From the NCBI GenBank assembly GCA_017979445.1, contig CM030717.1, forward strand, positions 19,517,288 through 19,581,287: 64,000 bases of DNA. The letters run 5' to 3'. Within the stretch, counting starts at the first letter, position 1, and each line of letters begins with the position of its first letter. Below are positions 48,945 to 59,560 of this stretch, piece after piece. The notes under the pieces are model-generated. The model did no database searches, was not told the DNA's origin, and saw nothing but the letters and a program-made list of their open reading frames with translations. A program made the translations under genes and the position numbers. Origin of the DNA: Akebia trifoliata (lineage: Eukaryota; Streptophyta; Magnoliopsida; Ranunculales; Lardizabalaceae).

Positions 48945-50535
48945 TGAAAGCGCCCTCGATCCGTGGGGTGGGCGAATTCGCTTTTGATTTTTGAGGTTTG
49001 GGAGTCGCCACCTAGTTACTACGGTCTAGGAACCGAACTTGACTCTAAACGAATAGAAAACAACTAATCTACTAAAAAAAATTAAGTCCGGGGATCACAT
49101 TACGGGGTTGGAAGGTGTTAGGCACCAACCTCGCCCGGCAAATGCAGGTTTCTACTTATTCCCAAATAGAATTACATTGCTAAAAAGACCTAATAAATAA
49201 ATTTCAAAAAAAAAAAAATCAAACATTTACCTTTACGAAGACAACAATCTTGTTCCCTCAGATCTGGTAGAATAGTTATTCTTTCAGCACTCCTCGCTTC
49301 GTTGTGTCACCAGATTCGTTTCAGATCTCCAAAGCAAAGTATCTCCTTATGAATTTTTCTAATTTTTTTTATGGATCTCCGAGGTGTTTTGGAAGGTTTT
49401 TTCGATATTTTTTGAGCTAAAGTTGGGGTATGGATGTTAGGTAAGGAGTTGGGACTTCGAAATTAAGGTTTATGGGAGGCTAGGGAAGCTTTTTGACTTA
49501 CTTTTTCTAAGATTTATTTATTCATACGAAAATAGGTTGTGAGGACCCCTATTTATAAATTTTTTAAGTGTTTGTTTAGATAGAATTAATGTTTAATTAT
49601 AATTCTTTTAGAGAGAGTTATTGTTTAATTATAATTGTTTTAGGTAGAGTTATATTTTAATTAGAATTGTTTTAAATAGAGTTATTATTTAATTAGGATT
49701 ATTTTAAATAGAGCTATTATTTAATTAGAATTGTACTAGGATTTTGACTTTTAGTCTCACTTGATTGACTTTAAGATTTTGACTTTAGTCTTACTTGATT
49801 GACTTTAATATCTTGACTTTGGTCTTACTTGATTGACCTTAAGATCTTAACTTTAGTCTTCCTTGATTAACTTTAGTCTTACTTGATTGACTTTAATTTT
49901 AATTAGGATTTCATTATACATTAATTAATTTTTTAATTATTAATTTCAGAATTTTTAATTATTAAAATTATAAAATTATCGTTTTGCCCTCGGAGAGGAT
50001 TTTTTGCGTTTTAAGTCGGTTTTTGATGTTTTAGGATGTTTTGGAATCAATTTTTTGAAAAGAATTCAATGAGAATATTGGTTTGTGTCATTTATGAAAT
50101 TTTTTTGTGTGAAATGATCGTGAACTTTATGAGGGGCATTTTCGTAATTTTATCAAATTTTGTGAAAATTGGCGAAATGATTTATTTGATTTCGATTTGT
50201 TGTTTTATGTGTTTGAAAGGGTTTTCCTAAGCGTAATGTAGGCTTTAGGGATGTTTTGAGGTTAGGGGTATTTTGATAATTTGATCATTTTTTAGTGATT
50301 TTTATCGTAAAGTTTGTTTTTGTCTGCAAAATGATGATTTCTATGTTTTTGGGGTTATATTTTCCTAGCGTAGCGTGGTTTCTACAGTTTTGTTAGTTTG
50401 AGATACCTTATCCGGATTTCTGAAACATATCTGGTAACAAAATAAAGCATTGGAATAAACATCTATCATTGGGAAGCGTTGCGATCGGGTTGACGAGTTG
50501 ATTAATTAGGTGAATGCAAAAATGGGGTGTCTACA
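48945..50535 (-). repeat. 5' LTR of element E
   Basis: On the plus strand TGAAAGCGCCC to GGTGTCTACA, 1,591 bp. TATA-type box on the minus strand at 49549-49557. U3 ~34-bp repeat at about 49740-49905. Confidence 0.9.
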
Positions 50536-50640
50536 TCGAGGAAAGATGACCTCCTTAAATGTAGTACCGTTTAATTTGGTCAAGGTTGGTTGGTTCTGGT
50601 AATTCGATTCCATCATAATCTTGAAGTCTAACAGCTTTTC

Positions 50641-51600
50641 CTAGTAATATTTCCTTGATGATGAACGGACCTCCTCAATTTGGTTTGAACTTCCCTCTAG
50701 GGTCAAAGATAGGTGTCGATTTTCTTTGAGTACCAAATCTCTGACTTGTAAGTGACGGGCATTGATATTTTTGTCAAATGCACGGGCGACTTTTCTTTGA
50801 TAAGCTTGCATGTGGTACAAAGCTTTTAGTCGTTTTTCTTTGATCAAATTTAATTCTTCATACCATTGATGAACCTAATTTACTTCTGACAACTGACTTT
50901 CCAACAAAACCCTGAGAGACGAAATTTTCATTTCAACTGGCAAGAATGCTTCCATTCCATACACTAAGGAGTAGGGAGTAGCTCCAGTAGAGGATCGAAT
51001 TGAAGTACGATATGCCCATAGTGCAAATGGCAGTTTTTCTGACCAATCTCTATGTGATTGACACATTTTCCTGATGATAGTCTTGAGATTCTTATTAGGT
51101 GCTTCGACTGCTCCATTGGTCTGAGGACGGTAAGGAGACGATTTGTGTTGTGAGATTTTGAACCTTAAACACAGTGTAATAACTTCGGCTTTGAAGTGCA
51201 ATCCATTATCAGAAATCAGTTCCGAAGGTACGCCATATGGACTGATGATGTTTGTTTGGATGAACTTTGCAACTCGAGACGCAGTGAAGACAACATAAGA
51301 TGCAGCTTCGACCTACTTGGTAAAATAATCGATAGCAACTAGAATGTATTCATGTCCATTTGATGCTTTAGGCGATATTTTACCAATAATGTCAATTCCC
51401 CAAACTGAGAACGGCCACGGTGAAGTCAGACCAACTAATTGAGAAGGTGGCACATGTATGAGGTTTGTATGTATTTGACATTTGTGGCAAGTCTTGAATG
51501 TGATGACAATCTGTTTCTATCGTAGGCTAGTAGTATCCTTGTCTCATAATTTTCTTAGCTAACATTTTCCCACTCATGCGGGGGCTACATTATCCTAAAT
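50641..51600 (-). pseudogene. Integrase of element F (broken)
   Basis: Minus-strand pieces in order: zinc-binding region remnant with GKMLAKKIMRQGYY (about 51560), first catalytic Asp in WGIDIIGKI (about 51400), DYFTK followed by a stop in place of Trp (about 51310), second Asp in SDNG (about 51210), then the open stretch 51201-50875 with SPYRPQTNGAVEAPNK carrying the DDE glutamate, and C-terminal pieces 50847-50641 with LVLKENRHLSLTLEGSS. This is Gypsy integrase, which inserts element DNA into the chromosome. At least one stop and several frame breaks make it non-functional. Better preserved than the copies in C and E. Confidence 0.85.
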
Positions 51601-51793
51601 GTAGTTCAGCCATTATCTGTTCAGTTTGATCTTCATCAACACATGACAAATGAATCCGATCATAAGACCTTTTGTATAAACTTCCTGCGCACATGATGAA
51701 TTGAGATGCTAATCTTAATAGGGTTTGTCATTTCTTCCTCGATGCTTCTTCTGGGAATTCTTGTTTTTCCAACACTCTTTTAATGTCTGTGTA

Positions 51794-52290
51794 CTACGGC
51801 TTTCCATCAGGTAGTCGAGTAGCAATGTTGATTTGATGGCAATATGCAGGTTTGTCTTTGACTTCGACAATGATCGGCCTCAATTCCATGTCAGGGGGCA
51901 AATGGATCATTAAAGATAGGGTGGCTAAAGAGTCAGCAAATCTATTATCTTCCCTTGATAAGTGTTGGAATATGATAGCTTTAAACTTACTCACTAAGTT
52001 TAATAGATACTCATGATAACGCTTCAACTTTTCATCCCTAGTCTTCCATTCTTTCAATGACTGACAAAGGCTGAATCTCCAAATACTTCAATTTATGTAA
52101 TGCCTAGATTCAAAGCAGCTTCGAGCCCAGCGATACATGCTTCATATTCCGTTGTATTATTGGCGTTAGAAAAAACTAACTTAATGGCGATCGGGATGTG
52201 GCCTCCTTCCAGAGAAAACAGGACTGCCCCTATTCCATACCCATTCTGATTGGCTGCTCAATCAAAGTACAGTTGCCATGTTTGGTTTTG
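51794..52290 (-). pseudogene. Second (archaeal-type) RNase H of element F (broken)
   Basis: Minus strand, N-terminal part (about 52290-52110): LYFD, then a stop where Gly is expected, then AANQNGYGIGAVLFS and TTEYEACIAGLEAAL, which carries the conserved Glu. C-terminal part (52057-51794): EWKTRDEKL, FQHLSREDNRFADSLATL, with the terminal catalytic Asp. This extra RNase H between RT-RNase H and integrase is characteristic of the Tat/Ogre lineage. The stop at the first catalytic motif shows it is dead. Confidence 0.8.
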
Positions 52291-52808
52291 CGATTATTCT
52301 TCAACGTGCAAGATATTCTCATCTGGGAACTGATCAACATGCCTTATTCCTTCTATTACCGGGTGATCTGCCAAGTATTCTGCCACAGCTCTCCTCTTGA
52401 TAGATTTAAGTGTAACATGTGTGATGTCAAACTCTGATAACAATAGTAACCATCGTGCGATTCTCCCTGTCAGTACTGGTTTCTTGAAGAGATACTTGAG
52501 AGGATCCATCCAAGATAACAAGATAATTGAATGAGGTAACATATAATGTCGGAGTCTCTGAGTAGCCCATGCAAGTGTTGAGCAAGTTTTTTCGAGGGCC
52601 GAATACTTTCGTTCATACTCTAACATTTTTTACTGATGTAGTAGATATCCCTTTCTTTGTGAGTATCTTTGTCATACTATGCAAGCATGCATCCCATAGC
52701 TTCTTCTGTGACTGATAGATAAAGAAGAAGTGGTTCACCTGGTGTAGGTGGAACCAAAATAGGCGGTTTCAAGAGATACTCCTTGACTTGGTCGAAAGCC
52801 TTTTGACA
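52291..52808 (-). pseudogene. RT-linked RNase H of element F (broken)
   Basis: Minus-strand translation gives KAFDQVKEYLLKPPILVPP, LLLYLSVTEEAMGCMLA, a stop, then KYSALEKTCSTLAWATQRL, HYMLPHSIILLSWMDPLKY, LTGRIARWLLLLSEFDI. This is the usual RT-attached RNase H domain of Gypsy elements. Stops interrupt it before the RT (at about 52803) and near 52675. Confidence 0.8.
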
Positions 52809-53252
52809 TTACTTATTCCAAACTGTTGGTTCATTCTTCTTGAGAAGCTTGAAAATAGGTTCGTAGACGTTGGTGAGTTGAGCGATGAATCTGCTGACAT
52901 ACTGGATTCTACCCAAAAAACCTTGAATCTGATTTTCAGTCTCAGGCGGTGGTATCTCTTGGTTAGCTTTAATCTTCACAGGGCCCACTTCGATCCCTCT
53001 TTGACTGACCACAAATCCCAACAATTTTCCAGAAGTTACTTCAAATACACATTTTTGTTGGTTGAGTCGAAGTTGGTACTTTTGAATCATTGTAAGAAAC
53101 TTTTCTAGTGCAGCAACGTGCCCCAGTCGTTCCTTAGATTTGACTATCATATCATCTACATAGATTTCGACTTTCTTGTGTATCATGTCATGCAGTAAAG
53201 TCATGGCTGCTTTTTGATAAGTGGTTCCAGTGTTCTTCAAACCAAAAGGCAC
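52809..53252 (-). pseudogene. Reverse transcriptase fragment of element F
   Basis: An open stretch of 147 codons on the minus strand. It starts in the middle of the RT domain at PFGLKNTGTTYQ, includes the catalytic YVDD box (IYVDDMIVKS) and the GFVVSQRGIEV and FLGRIQYVSRFI motifs of the RT thumb and connection. The palm N-terminus, with the first catalytic Asp, is missing because sequence upstream of 53252 is leader, not RT. The apparent start codon is GTG from that junction and is not a real start. Confidence 0.88.
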
Positions 53253-54690
53253 ATGACTGGAGTTGTGATTTTTATGAATTACGTTTCATCTCCAAAAAGA
53301 TCGGGCCACACACTAGTATCACGTTGGCTATATTGGGACATGCAAGTGTGCAAAATAGTAAACGTGCTTGTGGTGTGTGCAATACAGGGTGGGGTGTGCC
53401 CGGAACGTTTTTTCAAATAAATGGGCCCGTGGGCCAGATCCGATCATCACATATAGATATCAAATGAATATTGATCAAGAAAATAATACAAAACCCATCA
53501 CATCGAAATTAAGATCAAAACAAACACATCAAAAATATATCAGTAGAGATCATGTCACATTATATAGGCAATTAATGCATATAACACAAAGAATAATTAA
53601 TCTGATCCAACATCGAAATAAGCACAAAGATTTTTTATTTTTTTAATCCAAGCAAAATGATTTTTTCTCTTATCTATGGTCCAATCAAGGATCGCTTTGG
53701 ACGACCCAAAATGATCCGAAATTTCAAAGAATATTGGATTGAAGATAGAAAGACAGTTGTTGAGATAGGAAGTCTTGAATTTTTTTGTTTTTGTTTTTGC
53801 ATTTTTTAATTCATTAGTCAACAAACTTTTCAATGAGAACTTAGGTTATCTCGACTAACACATTAAGATGTCAAATTTTACAAAGAGTCATTAGAACAAC
53901 GTGATCGATAATTCAATGCCTCAGCCTTCTAGATTTCAAGGAAAATGTTTAGATCCAAAAATAATATTGAAAAATAATAATCTTAGATCCAAGTTCTTGA
54001 AAACATAGCTATGGACTTTGACCAAAGTCCTAATGTTGAAAGATAAATAATATACATATTGAAAAACTTCTCTTTCAAAAATTCATTGAATTGATGACAT
54101 TGGATCATGCCACGTTTGAGTTCGACCCATAGTAAAAGTAAAATTTTATTGAGTTAAATCAAATTTGAAGGATTTTAATCTTAAAAGAACGAACAAAAGG
54201 CCTCCTCCAAGTTTGTTTGGAGTAACAAACTCTAAAATGTTTTTTTCTTTTATTATTGTGTTGCTGCTGTCCAACACAACACAACACTAACCTTTTTTTT
54301 ATTTTATATTATTGCTGCCACAACACCTAAACACAGTACTCACAAGTATTATTGTTTCTTTATGTTGCTTCCAGCAATACTCACAAAACTTTTTTTCTTG
54401 TTTTTATGTCTGCCAGCACACATCAAAATAATGCACGTCTATGTTTTATTGCTGCTAGCACAACACAACACTCACAAAATATGTGTTTTTTTTAAATCCT
54501 ATTAAAAGTTACCAAATTCAAATATCTCAAGACATTCAAGGGCTGTGCTAGTCATCTAAGTGCATGGGGGTGGTGCATTCTCAGCAGAAGCTAAGAATAA
54601 ATTTTGAACACGTCACATTCATTAACCAAGAACAAGTTTTGATAAAAATGTTAAAAATAGAATCACTTTAAACCGATGCTTCGATTCTGT
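53253..54690 (-). other. Leader of element F with TTGCTGCC repeats
   Basis: Bases 53253-53460 are the half of the conserved leader block nearest the 5' end (ACACTAGTAT at the palindrome site, degenerate). Bases 53460-54240 are variable leader. Bases 54250-54470 hold about five TTGCTGCCA-type motifs as in C. Cut by D at 54691. No gene is seen. Confidence 0.6.
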
Positions 54691-55817
54691 TGTAGACACC
54701 CCATTTTTGCATCCGCCTGATTAATCAACTCGTCAACCCGATCGCAATGATTCCCAATGATGGATATGCATTCCATTGCTTTATTTTGTTACCAGATGTG
54801 TTTCAGAAATCCGGATGAGGTATCTCAAACTGACAAAACCTTAGAAACCACGCTACGCTAGGAAAATACGACCCCAGAAACATAGAAATCATCATCTTGC
54901 AGACCAAAAAGAACTTCACGATAAAAATCACTAAAAATTGACCAAATTACCAAAATACCCCTAACCTCAAAACAACCCTAGAGCCTACGTTACGCTTAGG
55001 AAAACTCTCTCAAACACATAAAACAACAAATCGAAACCAAATAAATCATTTCACTAATTTTAACAAAATTTGACGAAATTACGAAAATGCTCCTAATAAA
55101 GTTCACAACCATTTCACACAAAAAATTTCATAAATAACAAAAAATAATATTTCCATTGAATTCCTTACGAAAAATTGATTCTAAAACATCCTAGAACATT
55201 AAAAACTGACTTAAAACGTGAAAAGTCCTCTCCGGGGGTAAAACGGTAATTTCACAATTTTTATAATTAAAAATTTCGAAATTAAAAAAATAAAATATTA
55301 AATAATTAAAGTGAAACATTGATGAAATTAATTTAAAATTTTAAATTAAAAAATCGATCAATCGGACTTTCAAGTAAAATTGTTGAGGGTTCGTGAGATA
55401 TTTCTTTAAGGACCCCTCCATTTGGGGGTCCAAAGAATTAAAGAAATAATGAAGGGGGTTCTCCAAAATTAAAAGTAAATCAAGCAAGACTGAAGTCAAG
55501 GTATTAAAGTCAATCTAGTGAGACTAAAGTCAAAATTAAAATCAATTAAACAAGACTAAAGTCAAGATATTAAAAGTCAATCAATTAAGACTAAAAGTCA
55601 AAACATTAAAAGTCAATCAAATAAGACCAAAAGTCATAATAGAGTTCTAATTAAATAATAACTCAATCTAATAGAGTTCTAACTTAAAATAATTCTACCT
55701 AAAATAATTCTAATTAAAACACAATTCTAACTAAAATAAGTCTAACTAAAACACAACTCTAATTAAAAGAACTCTAATTAAATACTAACTCTATCCAAAT
55801 CAACCCCTAAAAATATC

Positions 55818-55826
55818 TATAAATAG
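55818..55826 (+). promoter_or_regulatory. TATA box of D LTR
   Basis: TATAAATAG at the position shared by all related LTRs (35234 in G; minus-strand counterparts at 12061, 18883, 29059, 37001, 40700 and 49549). Transcription of the element would start some 30 bp downstream. Confidence 0.7.
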
Positions 55827-56246
55827 AGGTGCTCACACCCTATTTTCGTATCAAATCATAAACCCTAAGAGAAGTAGGTCTAGAAGCTCCCCTAGCCCCC
55901 CATAAACCCTAGTTTTGGAGCCCCAACTCCTTACCTAACATCCCTCCTTCAATTTTAGCCTAGAAAACATCTAAAAGCCCTCCAAAAACACCTCCAAATC
56001 CGCAACAAACTTGAAGAGTTTAGATCCAAAAGCAAGGAGATACCTTGATCTCGGAGATCCGAAATCAAATCCGGAGACAGAACGAAGCAAGGGAGTACGA
56101 AACAAGGAGATTTTTTGTCAGATCTGAGGGAGCAAAATCCTTGCTATCGAGAAGGTATAAATTTTTTGTTTTTATTTTGGTTTTTTATCTAGGTTTTTAG
56201 CAATGTGATATATTTGAAAGTTAGTAGAGACCGGCTTTGGTCGGGC

Positions 56247-56275
56247 GGGGTTGGTGCCTAACACCTTCCAACCCC
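56247..56275 (+). promoter_or_regulatory. Conserved LTR hairpin
   Basis: An 8-bp perfect stem GGGGTTGG/CCAACCCC encloses TGCCTAACACCTT. It lies about 420 bp after the TATA box and 160 bp before the LTR end, so within the transcribed R/U5 part. Counterparts with different but still complementary stems occur in I (14788-14816), B2 (34009-34041) and B1 (903-937). Confidence 0.7.
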
Positions 56276-56435
56276 GTAACATGATCCCCGAATTCAGATT
56301 TTTTATGGTAGATTAGTTCTTTTTATCCATGTTAGAGTCAGTTTGGTTCCTAAACCACAATAACTAGGTGGCGACTCCCAAACCTCAAGGGTCAAAAGCG
56401 GATCCGCGCACCCCGCGGATCGAGGGCGCTTTCAG

Positions 56436-56453
56436 TGGCGACTCCACTGGGGA
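56436..56453 (+). promoter_or_regulatory. Primer binding site of element D
   Basis: TGGCGACTCCACTGGGGA, one base after the LTR. It starts TGG, as needed to pair with a tRNA CCA end. A tRNA-Arg primer is reported for Ogre elements. Not checked here. Confidence 0.9.
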
Positions 56454-59400
56454 CCATTGAAAAACCCCAAGTATGGAAGCATTGCTAAAGCTATCTAGTT
56501 TTCGTTAATTGTTAGTCCATCTATCTATTTACTTGTTTTTTATTCTTTATTTTTCCTTTTCTTTTGTCATCGGTTTGTTTAATATTTGATCACATGTTTA
56601 GATCATGAATATTTTGCCCTGGCATGTTCGCATTATGTTATTACTTATAGTCCAATCGAGGGGTATTTAGAATGATCCTAAATAACTAACAAAATCAAGG
56701 AGTTTAATTGAGGGTAGAATAATGATTAGTGAATCGCGTAGGGTTGTTTTCTTTTTATAAAGTCTTGGTGGACTGTTTTTAAAATTGTTTTAGGTTCCAT
56801 TAACATTGATAATGGGCTGAGGGTGTCAATGTAAAAAAAAAAAAAAAAAACTAATCCTTTCAATAGCCCCCCATTTTTTTTTTTTTTTCTTTCGTAAAAT
56901 GTTTTTAAAAAAAGGGTCTATCTATAGCAACGTTGGGCTGTGTTGTGGCAAAGAACAAACTGTTTTTTTTTTTTTTTTTTTTTTTAATTTTTTTTAGGAG
57001 GTTCTGTCAAAAAACAGCATGCTGTTTGTGTAGGGTGCCACGAGTAATCCCGATTTTGTGCTTATCTCACACCACTTGGACAGCAACAATTTTGGTGATT
57101 AAGAGGTGTGTCACACATAAAATCAATGTGTTGCTTTTCGCACACCATCTTCTTTAAAAAGTCGACCTGGTTTCAGCGTTTTTTAACACAAAAGCCGAAT
57201 GCATCTCTCTGTTCGATCGGCTGAAATTTCAGCCCGATCATTTTAAATTTCGCTCGAAGTTACTTATGCCTTTCGATTCGAAGCAGTTTTTTCTTAAAAA
57301 ACCGACTCAAATGTGGTGATCTTGTCGTCCTCATTAGAAACCGACTGGTTCGAACCAGAAACCGATCGGTTCGAACTCTCAAAACCGATCGATCTAGACG
57401 AGTTGTGATCCTGCCCTCAAAGAGAAATTTTTTTCTGGAAATTTGGGATCATCAGCCCCTGTTTAACCAACTCTACCTTGATTCCTCTGTGCTTTCTTAA
57501 CATCATACATCGTTTTGGTGCTCGGCAGTGTCTTTGTTATTTCGGAAGGTTTTGACTACAACTTCCAGCGTAAGGGGAATATTTGAATCTCGATTTCTTC
57601 TGTTTTTCTTTCAAATAAAAGGTTCAAGTAACCAAAAGGAATTTCTTTCTCTTATCACAACGCTAAAATGGTGATTAATTCGTCGAAAAATCCTATGTTA
57701 TATGCTGATCTCGACGTTATTCTGCTGTTTCGAAAAATCCCATGTTATATGTTGATCTCGACGTTATCCTGCTGTTTTAAAACGGCAAGGCCGATCTCGA
57801 CATGTTGTTGGATGAGTTCAATTTGTTGCCAACAGCATATGATTTGCTTCACAATCGTATACTGGGTTTTAAATCAATCTGTTTTTTTTTTTTAAAAGGG
57901 AAATTAATTGGTTTCAAAAAAAGAAAAATCAAAATAAAAAAGTAAAGATCAGTAAGTTTTTTATAAAAAAAAAGAAGTTCAAGGAACTACACAATCTTTT
58001 TTCTTTTTAAAAAAAAAATGTTGCTAACAGCAACATATGTTCAAGTTTTTTTTCCTGAATTTCTTTTGATCGGGCTCAACTTGTGTTTTTTAAAATATCC
58101 GCTTTATTTCATCAATCGTTATTATTCCCTCAGTTCAATACCTTAGAAATTTTTGAATTATTTCGGGTCACCCCAAAATAATCCTCGATGGGCACACATA
58201 AAGAATTAATGTCGGATTAAATGCTTGTTTCTAATACGGATACGTGCTTGGTATGTTTATTTTTCTAATCATGTATTTAGAATGTTGCTAATCTTGATTA
58301 AGCTTCTATGTGATTAGAATGGTGTTGATTGAATATTCATTGCGATTCGTGATTGGTTTAATTGGGCCATGGGCCCATTTGTTTGAAAAAAGGCCTCGGG
58401 CACACCCCACCCTGTTTTGCACACACCACATGCACGTTTACTGTTTTGAGCACTTACACGTCCCATTTAGCCAACGTGGCACTAGTGCGTGGTCCGGTCT
58501 CTTCGGAGATGCGACGTCATTCATGAAACCCACAACTCCAGTCACGTACCTTAGGGTATATCAAACTGGGGGCATTAATACCATCTGATCAGGTGATTCT
58601 GAGAGATATATTGATGCACCCAGGCTGGAGCGACCTGAGCCTTTGACCCATTGTAAGCCACACAGTCACATGTCCCGATTGCCAACGTAGTACTAGTACG
58701 TGGTCGGTCCCCTCGTGGGATGCCAAACCATTTATGAAAGCTACAACTCTTGACTCGTACCCGTAGGTATAAAAGGTAATCTAAGTATATCAATTGCACT
58801 TCTTGGTCAAAACCGGTGCCTAAGCAAGATCTTGCCCCGCTGTACCCTACTGTACGAGGGGGATAGACTACGTCTATTCTAGACGAGAAGTATTTAAGTG
58901 GGCCCTTGCTCAGCATTGTGCGCCACCTCTCAACTGGAGATCAAACTGGCTGTTTTTGGCTTCAGAGAAGTGAATTGAGGTTTTAGATTATCACCTATAC
59001 GGTATATCAAACCAAGTCACCACGTATCGAAAGGTATATAGGTGTGCTTGGGCAAGGGTGGCCAGATAAAAATGCATTGCACGTAGTAAGCTTAGAGTCT
59101 AGAAACCTTCCCCATAGGTCACGACTCGAACTTATCGTGGGTGTTCCCGGGTTGTTTATTGAATGAATGCCTTTGTGAGTGATAAGAATTATGAGATCAA
59201 AGTGTATGATTGTCCTCAAGGATCAAAGAAATTTTATTTTTGAAAATTAAAATGGGTGCACCGACCCAGTAAAGAATCCATTCTTTGACAATAATGACCC
59301 CGTCCATCCCGATCCAACAATCATGATGGACCGGGCCAGTTAAATCAAAATGGAAATCGAATTTTCAAAGAAGAAAAAGAAAACATTTGTCAAAAAAGAT

Positions 59401-59560
59401 TATTTTCCAAAAGAAGTGTTCTTTAGAAGAAACATTTTCCAGAAAATATATTTTCCAGAAAATATTTTCCATAAGAATAAAATTTTCCAAAAGAAAATAA
59501 ATTGATATTTTACATGGACCATTGGAAGAGTACTAAAATACCCTTTTGTGTTAAACCAGG
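56454..59560 (+). other. Leader (5' UTR) of element D
   Basis: Non-coding 3.1 kb. Bases 56454-56700 resemble the leader start of G. Then come poly-T runs (56870-56990), palindromes CTGGTTCGAACCAG (57345-57358) and CCGATCGG nearby, a 47-bp direct duplication (about 57683-57776) and an ATGTTGCTAACAGCAACAT-type dyad near 58018. The conserved block is at 58360-59360. Bases 59380-59490 carry ATTTTCCAGAAAATAT-type short repeats. In-frame stop TAA at 59552 closes the frame before ORF1. Confidence 0.7.
58360..59360 (+). promoter_or_regulatory. Conserved leader block of element D, candidate packaging/dimerisation region
   Basis: Matches C 24730-25720 and E 46120-47080. Two related sub-blocks about 210 bp apart (58455-58560 and 58665-58765) each carry a perfect 10-bp palindrome, GCACTAGTGC (58479-58488) and GTACTAGTAC (58690-58699), followed by GTGGTC, a CATTyATGAAA stretch and CACAACTC/TACAACTC. 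GGTATATCAAAC-type motifs recur at about 58555 and 59000. No reading frame is conserved among copies. The packaging role is inference. Confidence 0.62.

Larger units (their letters stand above)
40109..50535 (-). mobile_element. Element E: non-autonomous Tat/Ogre-like retrotransposon, 10.4 kb
   Basis: On the minus strand the order is 5' LTR (50535-48945), PBS (48943-48926), variable leader with a long T-rich tract, conserved leader block (47080-46120), gag-start fragment (45730-45480), RT N-terminal fragment (45215-44960), degenerate integrase (44955-44100), 3' module, 33/34-bp array (42620-41938) and 3' LTR (41644-40109). Inserted in F, with flanks TCGGC and TCGAG. F sequence (GATTCGGC before, AAAGATGACC after) rejoins across it. 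The deletion breakpoints equal those of C, but the 3' array is of the F type. LTRs differ by eye at roughly 5% over their first 240 bases, so E looks younger than C. Confidence 0.88.
50536..54690 (-). mobile_element. Element F, coding and leader portion
   Basis: Continuation of F after E. On the minus strand: leader (54690-53253) joined directly to the middle of RT (53252), then RNase H, second RNase H and integrase. ORF1, gag, protease and the RT N-terminus are deleted. It is cut at 54690 by element D, so F's 5' LTR lies outside the window. Confidence 0.8.
54691..56434 (+). repeat. 5' LTR of element D, 1,744 bp
   Basis: Starts TGTAGACACCCC and ends GGGCGCTTTCA, directly before the PBS. Collinear with the other C-J family LTRs in reverse complement. 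Hairpin GGGGTTGG/CCAACCCC lies at 56247-56275. Confidence 0.93.

Noticed and set aside
52198..53108. Plus-strand frames at 52198-52437 and 52788-53108
   Set aside because: They are antisense shadows of the RT and RNase H remnants of F, which carry clear motifs on the minus strand.
57345..57380. tRNA gene or tRNA-derived SINE suggested by GGTTCGAACC
   Set aside because: No cloverleaf, A-box, anticodon arm or acceptor stem can be drawn around it. Only the T-arm-like core is present.
58575..58916. 113-codon minus-strand frame and similar frames (58310-58588, 25482-25712)
   Set aside because: They are different frames across the same conserved leader block. Because no frame is shared between copies, conservation is at the nucleotide level.
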